Assembly: GCA_039184055.1 (NCBI GenBank)
Contig: JBCDBH010000155.1
Location: 1 to 13,320 of the forward strand
Direction of reading: 5' to 3'
Source of the DNA: JBCDBH01 sp039184055
GTDB taxonomy: Bacteria > Acidobacteriota > Thermoanaerobaculia > Multivoradales > J023
DNA: 13,320 bases
The first letter of the stretch is position 1. Every line of letters starts with the position of its first letter. Of this stretch, positions 1 through 5,164 are shown in pieces. The notes beneath the pieces were generated by a model. That model was not told where the DNA came from. It was given only the letters and a program-made list of their open reading frames with translations, and searched no databases. Position numbers and translations under genes: made by a program.

Positions 1-105
1 CGGCTGGATTCTACGGGAGGTTTTGCCCTGTCTCACGTACCGATCGACGTTTGAACTGCTTGGTCACAGGCAGCACGAGCTCCGAGCGCTTTCGCAAAAC
101 TACCT

Positions 106-120
106 ATGAGAGAATCTCAT
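106..120. promoter_or_regulatory. 15-bp dyad, candidate toxin-antitoxin operator
   Basis: The sequence ATGAGA-GAA-TCTCAT is a perfect inverted repeat with 6-bp arms and a 3-bp centre, ending one base before the antitoxin ATG at 122. The purine-rich left arm (GAGAGAA, 108-114) also lies where a ribosome binding site would be. A protein bound here would block both transcription and translation initiation. Antitoxins of ParD/RelB-like modules usually bind such palindromes at their own promoter, so an autoregulatory operator is the natural reading. The dyad is seen directly; its function is inferred. Confidence 0.5.
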
Positions 121-121
121 C

Positions 122-427
122 ATGACTCGAACCGAAGTCGAACAACTCGCCCTTCGCCTATCGACCAAAGAACGCGCCTCTCTTGTTCGGGCTCTCTTGG
201 CAAGCCTGGAAAGCGAATCGCGGCTCACGGCCGAGCTCGAAGACCTCGGCACTCGGCTGGAGGCGACGATGACCAGGTGGTTCGATGCTTCCTTGCCACG
301 GATCGAGCTGGGTAACGACGATTGGGAACGAATCCTTCGCGGCGAGTACCGACATGCTCCAATCGACGACAGCTCGGCCGTGCCTCCCGGATGGCGGTCA
401 CCTCGCTTGCGCGGCGAGCGAAGCTAG
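122..427 (+). CDS. Putative addiction-module antitoxin
   Basis: The 101-residue protein would neutralise the toxin encoded immediately downstream and bind the operon's promoter. Residues 5-32 (EVEQLALRLSTKERASLVRA, then LLASLESE) match the amphipathic start of the 'putative addiction module component' family, which typically has a 'L.LP..ER..L...LL.SL' pattern. The usual C-terminal half of that family (W..E...R) is only loosely visible here (DDWERILRGEY, about 66-76). The last 25 residues are Pro/Arg/Ser-rich and not typical, so the C-terminus may be divergent or disordered. The ATG at 122 follows a GAGAGAA purine tract by 7 nt. The TAG stop at 425-427 directly abuts the GTG start of the toxin, which implies translational coupling and is characteristic of such modules. 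Family assignment rests on the N-terminal pattern plus context. Confidence 0.72.
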   Translation: MTRTEVEQLALRLSTKERASLVRALLASLESESRLTAELEDLGTRLEATMTRWFDASLPRIELGNDDWERILRGEYRHAPIDDSSAVPPGWRSPRLRGERS

Positions 428-748
428 GTGGCGAAGCGTATTGTCCTTCTCTCCGAAGCGGAAAGGGATCTCGAGCTGATCCACGAATTCACTGTTGATC
501 GCTGGAGCGAGTCACAAGCCGAGATCTATCTTCGAGGTCTACGAAAACGCCTCGAGCAGCTCGCTGAATTTCCAACCCTGGCACCTCCATGGCGGTCTGG
601 ATCAACGATCAGGCTCGCTCTCTACGAAAGTCACCGTATCGTCTACCGTGTTCTAGACGACAACATCGAAATTGCTCGGTTTCTCCACCAAGCACAGAAT
701 CACGCACGTGAGCTGTCTCGATTCGAGTCTTATTTGCGCAGTCGATAG
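428..748 (+). CDS. RelE/ParE-family toxin
   Basis: The 106-residue basic protein has the ParE/RelE toxin fold pattern: an N-terminal strand (KRIVLLSEAERDL, 3-15), a helical hairpin with conserved Ala, Tyr and Leu (SQAEIYLRGLRKRLEQLAEFP, about 29-49), then C-terminal strands containing R.ALYESHRIVYRV (62-75) and IEIARFLHQAQ (80-90). In this family the toxins act on DNA gyrase (ParE) or on ribosome-bound mRNA (RelE). The closing 'I.I.R..H' resembles ParE-type members more, but the target cannot be fixed from sequence. The start is a GTG immediately after the antitoxin stop, with no room for a separate ribosome binding site beyond the antitoxin's last codons. Length is normal for the family and the frame is intact, so the module may be functional. 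Confidence 0.85.
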   Translation: MAKRIVLLSEAERDLELIHEFTVDRWSESQAEIYLRGLRKRLEQLAEFPTLAPPWRSGSTIRLALYESHRIVYRVLDDNIEIARFLHQAQNHARELSRFESYLRSR

Positions 749-1338
749 CGCCCAGATGGCCCAAGATGATCACGCCGCTTACCATTCCTCGAGTCGCGGC
801 GATTCGAGCATGTCTTCGTCATGTCGAGCGTAGTCTCGATTTCTCGCTGTCGGGTCCCTGGAACACGATTCGAGAGTATGACGAGCTTCGGCCTATCCGG
901 CCATGGATCCGGACCGTAGCTCATACGCTCGACATGCCTTCCAGCGCGACGACGGCTGTCTCACATGCCTCTCCCCTGGCCGATCCAGCCTCTATCGTTC
1001 CCTTGTGAGTCGGCGATACTTGAAAAGGCGAGCGACCGCACGAGCACGAAAAGCGGGGCTCTTGACGGCATGGATCGGCACGTTGAAGGTACGACGAACG
1101 GGGAATGCTCGCGTCGCGGTCGCCCTTGCGACCCGAGCCCGCCAGCCGCCGTGAGGATTGGATCCAGAAGGCCGAGCTCGGCCGACAAACGCGCGATCTC
1201 GCCATGCTCGCAGAGCTTGGTGATCGAGCCGTGTCACCGATGAGCATCGAAGACCTTCGGCGACGTAGCGAGCACGAAGGTCGGGCGAATCGACGTGGCA
1301 CACTATGAGTCTCGACCACGACACCATCACCGAGAGCC
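749..1338. other. 590-bp stretch with no convincing gene
   Basis: Open frames here on both strands are short, start without ribosome binding sites and have compositions typical of out-of-frame translation (Arg/Ser/Ala-rich). The most protein-like is plus strand 1105-1308 (67 residues, containing DWIQKAELGRQTRDLAMLAE and then MSIEDLRRRSEHEG). Its TGA overlaps an ATG at 1305 in an ATGA junction, but that following frame closes after 28 codons. This may be debris of a small gene pair next to the toxin-antitoxin module. I do not recognise any family. Confidence 0.4.
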
Positions 1339-1569
1339 ATGGCCAAGATCAAAACACTGGAGCTGCAAGGCATCTTCGATGCGCGAGATGATCGGGACTA
1401 TGTCGAAATCGTAGGGGACGGGAGGGTGATCGCCGATGTTTCGCTCGTCGATGGCCGACCGCTTCTCACCGTCTTCTCGTCCACCGATCACCTCGAGCTC
1501 GATCTCGCCGACTTCGCCGCGATTCTGCAACGCGTGGTCGACTCGCCGCCTCTGCCCGGTGCCCGGTGA
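1339..1569 (+). CDS. Small hypothetical protein
   Basis: A 76-residue acidic protein that I do not recognise. It alternates predicted short strands (KIKTLELQGIF 3-13; YVEIVGDGRVIADVSLVDG 21-39; LLTVFSS 42-48) with a final helix (LDLADFAAILQRVVDS, 54-69), a composition far more protein-like than the neighbouring frames. The pattern suggests a small alpha/beta domain, not a DNA-binding antitoxin. The ATG at 1339 has only a GAGAG tract two bases away, so the start is uncertain. It stands alone between a decayed stretch and a repeat array, with no partner gene on the same strand. It could be a remnant of a longer gene. Confidence 0.45.
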   Translation: MAKIKTLELQGIFDARDDRDYVEIVGDGRVIADVSLVDGRPLLTVFSSTDHLELDLADFAAILQRVVDSPPLPGAR

Positions 1570-1620
1570 GTCGTCAGTAGAACGAGGCTTCTTCGCCGGA
1601 TTCGTCGGTACAAATCCGAT

Positions 1621-1845
1621 CCCAAACCAGGTACATGGCTCTCGGACACTTTTTTGCCGCTGATGTACGCGGTACATAGGAGACAGGCATGTTTTTCCCG
1701 CTGATGTACGCGGTACACCGGAGACGGGTACTTTTTTGTCTTGGATGTGCCGCGTACATCGATCACGCGGAAGATCAAATTTCTTGATGCACGCGGTGCA
1801 TCGACGTCAGAAAAACTCCCTATGTCCTATGTACGAGGTATCTGA
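1621..1845. repeat. Tandem array of 41-42 bp units with a dyad core
   Basis: Five 16-bp cores start at 1662, 1703, 1744, 1786 and 1828, a spacing of 41, 41, 42 and 42 bp, and a half core (GGTACAT, 1630-1636) precedes them in register. The consensus core is GATGTAC-GCG-GTACAT, with 6-bp inverted arms around a 3-bp centre. The 25-26 bp linkers between the first cores are also related: GGAGAC is followed by a run of five to seven T and then CCGCT or a variant. Conservation decays toward the right end. Core 4 has changed both arms together (ATGCAC-GCG-GTGCAT), keeping the symmetry. Because the linkers are conserved too, this is not a CRISPR array. No coding frame can run through units of 41 bp. 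Confidence 0.8.
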
Positions 1846-1924
1846 CGGAGGGAAAAATACACGTCTAGTCGGTAACCGGTGCAGCCCATGTCGATGCTGC
1901 GCGCGCCTCCTCGGTACGAAGGAC

Positions 1925-1959
1925 GGAACCGAGTCGCGCTGAATCGCTCACTCGGTTCC
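1925..1959. terminator. Strong hairpin, possible terminator of the minus-strand remnant
   Basis: GGAACCGAGT (1925-1934) and ACTCGGTTCC (1950-1959) are perfect 10-bp inverted arms around a 15-nt loop. The loop contains a further GCG/CGC pairing. The hairpin begins 10 bp beyond the stop codon (1970-1972) of the minus-strand gene remnant, the usual place for a transcription terminator. There is no clear T-run on either side, so it is not a classical intrinsic terminator. It could alternatively be an mRNA-stabilising structure or a protein-binding site. Confidence 0.45.
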
Positions 1960-1969
1960 TGGATTGTCG

Positions 1970-2146
1970 TCAACTCTTCTTACGCAAATCGTAGACGTAG
2001 AGCTTGTCTTGCTCACGAAGGACGACGACGCCGTTTGGGTAGCGGAAGATGAGGTTGCCGTCGGCGAAGACGAGGGCGCGGAGTTTTGCCGCGTTGCGGG
2101 TCGGGCCCCAGGCGATGCTGCCGTCAGCTATGTTGACGGCGACCGA
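1970..2146 (-). pseudogene. 3' remnant of a PQQ/beta-propeller-type gene
   Basis: Reading the minus strand, 58 codons before a TGA at 1972-1970 give a coherent protein tail: SVAVNIADGSIAW, then KLRALVFADGNLIFRYPNG, then VVVL and DKLYVYDL. The alternation 'dG.iaW ... l.yaDG.l..ry.nG.vvL' is that of a PQQ-enzyme-like (BamB-like) propeller blade. Further upstream in the frame the sequence loses this character and runs antisense to the hydrolase gene, and there is no start codon close to the conserved part. A good ribosome binding site (GGAGGAG, 2181-2187) precedes an ATG at 2174-2172, but that frame closes after 16 codons and is not in phase. I read this as the surviving end of a gene whose 5' part was lost. 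Family assignment from one blade is tentative. Confidence 0.5.
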
Positions 2147-2269
2147 ACACGAGGTTCTGAGACGAGACGCGCATACGAGACTCCTCCATGGGCAAAAGGC
2201 GAAAAGACGGCACCTTTTGATACGGCACAGGCTCCCAGGTTTCGGTAACCATGCTGTAAATTGGCCGAC

Positions 2270-3268
2270 ATGATTCGCAAGCTCGTTCTGCTGCTGGTGG
2301 TTTTGCTGATCGCGGTCAATGTCGCGTTTGTTTTCCAAGCCATGGAACCGGATCGCTCGGTCGAGGAGCTGGCCGCGCGCTGGGCCGATGAGAACTCTCG
2401 ATTCGAGGAGATCGATGGCGCGCAGGTGCACTACCGTGACCAGGGCCTCCGCAAGGGCACACCCCTCGTGATGCTCCACGGTCTCGCTTCGTCGCTCCAC
2501 ACGTGGGACGGCTGGGTTGCGGAGCTGGATGATGATCGACGGCTGGTCCGTCTCGATCTGCCCGCGTTCGGTCTCACCGGGCCGATCGCCGACGGTGATT
2601 ACCGGATCTCGCGCTATGTGCGCTTTCTCGACGCCTTTCTCGACCATCTCGGCATCGAGCAGGTCGATCTCGCCGGCAGCTCGTTCGGGGGCTATCTCGC
2701 CTGGCGTTTTGCCCTCGATCATCCCGAGCGGGTGCGGAGCCTGGTGCTGGTGAGCGCGGCGGGTTATCCGCCACGTCCCGGTGAGCCGGTGCTCCAGCTC
2801 GGCGACGTATCGTGGATTCGTCGTCTGACCCGCAACGTCACGCCGCGTGGCCTGGTGGAGACGGCGCTTTTCGACGTCTTCTACGACGACCGTCTGGTTA
2901 CCCAGGAGATGATCGATCGCCATTGGGAGCTCTTGCTCCGCGAAGGCAAACGTGACGCGCTGACCAACCGCAGCGGGCTGCCACGCGATCCGGAACGGTG
3001 GAGCCGGATTCCCGAGATCGAGCAACCGACGCTGGTCCTGTGGGGCGAGGAAGATACATGGATCGATCCGTCGATGGCCGAACGCTTTGTCGACGATCTC
3101 CCCAATGCGCGGAGCATCGTCTATCCGGAGATCGGTCATCTCCCCGCCGAGGAAGCGGCGGAGGCAAGCGCCGCCGATTTGCTCGTGTTTCTGCGTGAGC
3201 AGGATCGAAGCGCCGTCGAATCGAGCTCGGAAACCGAGTCACCTTCCGAGGACGAAACCTCGAGCTGA
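2270..3268 (+). CDS. Membrane-anchored alpha/beta hydrolase
   Basis: A 332-residue serine hydrolase of the alpha/beta fold (Abhydrolase_1 type). Residues 5-23 form one hydrophobic segment (LVLLLVVLLIAVNVAFVFQ) after a basic MIRK start, so the enzyme is probably anchored in the inner membrane facing the periplasm. Visible catalytic elements are the oxyanion HG at 70-71, the nucleophile elbow GSSFGG (Ser138), the acid in LWGEEDTWID (Asp262) and the base in EIGHLP (His290). The last 20 residues are Ser/Glu-rich and look disordered. I chose ATG at 2270 over the in-frame TTG at 2261 because it gives a clean signal-anchor start. No good ribosome binding site is present; TGCTGTAAA at 2252-2260 could be a promoter -10 giving an almost leaderless message. 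The substrate is unknown. Its TGA abuts the stop of the convergent esterase. Confidence 0.88.
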   Translation: MIRKLVLLLVVLLIAVNVAFVFQAMEPDRSVEELAARWADENSRFEEIDGAQVHYRDQGLRKGTPLVMLHGLASSLHTWDGWVAELDDDRRLVRLDLPAFGLTGPIADGDYRISRYVRFLDAFLDHLGIEQVDLAGSSFGGYLAWRFALDHPERVRSLVLVSAAGYPPRPGEPVLQLGDVSWIRRLTRNVTPRGLVETALFDVFYDDRLVTQEMIDRHWELLLREGKRDALTNRSGLPRDPERWSRIPEIEQPTLVLWGEEDTWIDPSMAERFVDDLPNARSIVYPEIGHLPAEEAAEASAADLLVFLREQDRSAVESSSETESPSEDETSS

Positions 3269-4156
3269 TCAGTTCTCTAGATGATTCTTGAGCCAGACAC
3301 CGGCTTGGCGTAGGGCGCGTGCGCCTTCGTCGAGCCGACCGGCAAAGAGATGCCAGACGTGGATCATGTAGGGCCAGGTGTCGACGGTTGCATCGACTCC
3401 CGCGGCGGCTAGACGTGCGGCGAGGTCGTAGCTGTCGTCGAGCAGGCCGTCGTCACCGCCGACTTGAATCAGCACAGGGGGTAAGTCGGTGAGATCGGCG
3501 TAGAGCGGCGTGAGCGCCGGATCACGCGGGCTCTGGCCGGCGAGCGCTTCACCGGCCATACGGAGCAGATCGTCGCGGTCGAGCAGCGGATCGTTGGCGG
3601 TGAGCAGCGACGGGGTGTGCGCTTCGAAGTCGGCCCACGGTGAGAAGACCGCCAGCGCTTTCGGTCGTGGCAGATCGGCGGCGACCACACGCGTACCGAG
3701 CAAGAGGGTGAGCGCGCCACCCGCCGAGTCGCCGGCCACCGCCAGCGGACCGTCTCCCTGGTCGAGCAACCAGCGGTAGGCGGTGAAGGCGTCGTCGCTC
3801 GCCGCCGGCAAGGGATGCTCGGGCGCCAGACGATAGTCGAGCAGGAGCACACGCGCCTCGGCGGCGGTGGCGAGACGCGAGGCCAGGGCGCGATGGCTCC
3901 GTGGCGAGCCGATGACGTAGCCGCCGCCGTGGAGGTAGAGCACGGTCGAGCTGGCGCTCGGGTCGCCCACCCACTCGGCTTGGAGAGGGGTGGAGTCGAC
4001 ACCGGGGAGCTCGACCGGCTGGGTGTCGACGTCGAGACCGCCGAAGAGCTGCATGAGACGGTCGAAGGACCGCCGAACCTTCTCGAGGGAGGCGGTTTCG
4101 AGATCGATGCCGGCATCGAGAATCTGTCGGACCAACGCCATCTGGGCTCGTGACAC
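3269..4156 (-). CDS. Hormone-sensitive-lipase-family esterase (family IV)
   Basis: A 295-residue soluble carboxylesterase that hydrolyses short or medium acyl esters. Diagnostic family IV motifs are all present: the oxyanion motif HGGG (76-79), the DYRLAPEHPLPAA block (107-119), the nucleophile GDSAGG (Ser144), the acid in QVGGDDGLLDDS (Asp235) and the base in MIHVWHLF (His266). There is no signal peptide. Initiation at GTG 4156 is supported by GGAG at 4167-4164, seven bases upstream; the in-frame ATG five codons later lacks this. The gene is convergent with the upstream-numbered hydrolase, and the two stop codons form TGATCA with no spacer. It is divergent from the next hydrolase gene across 84 bp, so the two may share control. 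The natural substrate cannot be told from sequence. Confidence 0.93.
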   Translation of the reverse strand: MSRAQMALVRQILDAGIDLETASLEKVRRSFDRLMQLFGGLDVDTQPVELPGVDSTPLQAEWVGDPSASSTVLYLHGGGYVIGSPRSHRALASRLATAAEARVLLLDYRLAPEHPLPAASDDAFTAYRWLLDQGDGPLAVAGDSAGGALTLLLGTRVVAADLPRPKALAVFSPWADFEAHTPSLLTANDPLLDRDDLLRMAGEALAGQSPRDPALTPLYADLTDLPPVLIQVGGDDGLLDDSYDLAARLAAAGVDATVDTWPYMIHVWHLFAGRLDEGARALRQAGVWLKNHLEN

Positions 4157-4223
4157 GGGGGTTCTCCGGGGGAAGTGGCTTTGGAGGCGCTCCTCAGAGC
4201 GGTTCGCCTTCGGTTATTTTATT

Positions 4224-4236
4224 TGCAAGAATCGCC
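4224..4236 (+). promoter_or_regulatory. Candidate extended -10 element for a leaderless message
   Basis: TGCAAGAATCGCC lies just ahead of the ATG at 4241. Its AAGAAT (4227-4232), preceded by TGC, resembles an extended -10 box; a start 7-9 bases downstream would fall on or beside the ATG. The gene lacks a ribosome binding site, which fits leaderless transcription. A near-identical 13-mer occurs upstream of ctaB (12058-12070). The -35 candidate (TTCGCC, 4203-4208, 18-bp spacer) is weak. Confidence 0.35.
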
Positions 4237-4240
4237 GGCT

Positions 4241-5164
4241 ATGCCAAATGAGATCACGATCCCCGCTGTCGACGGGTACCCGCTCGCCGTGACGTCGTTT
4301 CCACCGGCGGTTGTCGGCACGGGGGACGCGAAGCCGCCGATTGCGTTGATCAATGGGGCGACCGGTGTGAAGCGTGGCTATTACCGGGCGTTCGCGCGGC
4401 ATCTCGCGGGCTCGGGGATGCACACGCTGACGTGGGATTACCGAGGAATCGGTGATTCACGACCCGATGGGCCGCTGTCGGCGATGACCGCGACGATGGC
4501 GGATTGGGGACGGCTCGATCTCACCGGGATGCTGCAGTGGATTTACGCCACCTACCCCGATCACACGGTGGTGACGGTCGGACACAGCGTTGGCGGTCAG
4601 TTGCTCGGGCTTACCGACGAGGTGGCGCGAGTGCGGGCGGCGTGCTGTGTCGGGGCGCAATGTGGCTACTACCGGCTGTGGCCGTGGCCACGACGCTGGC
4701 TTCTGGGCTTGTTCTGGCACCTGTTCCTGCCCGCGGCGGTGAAGGTCGCGGGGCGCTATCCGAGCCGTCTGCTCGGCATGGGTGAGGATCTACCGCCGCA
4801 GGTGGCGCGGCAATGGGCCGCGTGGTGTCGCAATCGTCATTTCATGGTCGATTTCGCCGGGGTGCCGCTGGCGCAAACCTTCGATCTCTTTGGCGGGTCG
4901 TTGCTGGCGCTCAGTTTTAGCGACGATACCTACGCTCCGGAAAAGAGCGTCGCGACGCTGGTGGAGTTCTTCACCAGCGCCACGCACCGCCGCCACCGAC
5001 ACCTGCGCCCCGCCGATGTCGAAGCGCGTAAGATCGGCCATTTCGGATTTTTCCGTGAGCGCTTTCGCAATACCCTGTGGCGCAAGGCGCGTCGTTGGCT
5101 ATGGGCACAGGTCCTCAACCGGCCGCTGTCTGACGGGCCTCGGCACGAGCCAGTGACCATTTGA
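4241..5164 (+). CDS. Alpha/beta hydrolase, COG4757-like
   Basis: A 307-residue predicted serine hydrolase of the group that begins 'i.a.DGypL.vt.fpp' (here residues 6-22). Family signatures visible are the strand-turn NGATGV (39-43), TWDYRGIGDS (64-73), the nucleophile elbow GHSVGG (Ser116), a probable acid at Asp228/Asp229 (SFSDDTYAP) and the base in IGHFGFF (His267). The lid region (about 143-215) is Trp/Arg-rich and hydrophobic, suggesting a membrane-associated or lipid-like substrate. I start at ATG 4241, where family similarity begins; an in-frame GTG at 4175 would add 22 residues not seen in the family pattern. The last 50 bp overlap the 3' end of the convergent antiporter gene. Members of this group are mostly uncharacterised, so no substrate is proposed. 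Confidence 0.85.
   Translation: MPNEITIPAVDGYPLAVTSFPPAVVGTGDAKPPIALINGATGVKRGYYRAFARHLAGSGMHTLTWDYRGIGDSRPDGPLSAMTATMADWGRLDLTGMLQWIYATYPDHTVVTVGHSVGGQLLGLTDEVARVRAACCVGAQCGYYRLWPWPRRWLLGLFWHLFLPAAVKVAGRYPSRLLGMGEDLPPQVARQWAAWCRNRHFMVDFAGVPLAQTFDLFGGSLLALSFSDDTYAPEKSVATLVEFFTSATHRRHRHLRPADVEARKIGHFGFFRERFRNTLWRKARRWLWAQVLNRPLSDGPRHEPVTI

Noticed and set aside
2..109. Possible end of a tyrosine recombinase (a LLGH string in an open frame at the window edge)
   Set aside because: Only four residues resemble the recombinase C-terminus; the downstream tyrosine context and upstream HxLRH motif are missing. Too little sequence to support a call.
921..1373. A 150-codon minus-strand frame
   Set aside because: Arg/Ser/Pro-rich translation without motifs or a ribosome binding site, overlapping the start of the more protein-like ORF at 1339 on the other strand.
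1480..1780. Minus-strand frames through the repeat array (repeating residues such as RQKS and SGKK)
   Set aside because: The repetition comes from the 41-bp DNA unit, which shifts frame with each copy, so no stable protein repeat is encoded.
1621..1845. CRISPR-like array
   Set aside because: The intervals between the dyads are related to one another, the repeat is short, and no cas genes are near. It is a tandem repeat, not repeats with unique spacers.
1970..3139. A 389-codon open frame on the minus strand
   Set aside because: Most of it is antisense to the clear alpha/beta hydrolase gene and lacks protein-family motifs. Only its last 58 codons look genuine and are reported as a gene remnant.
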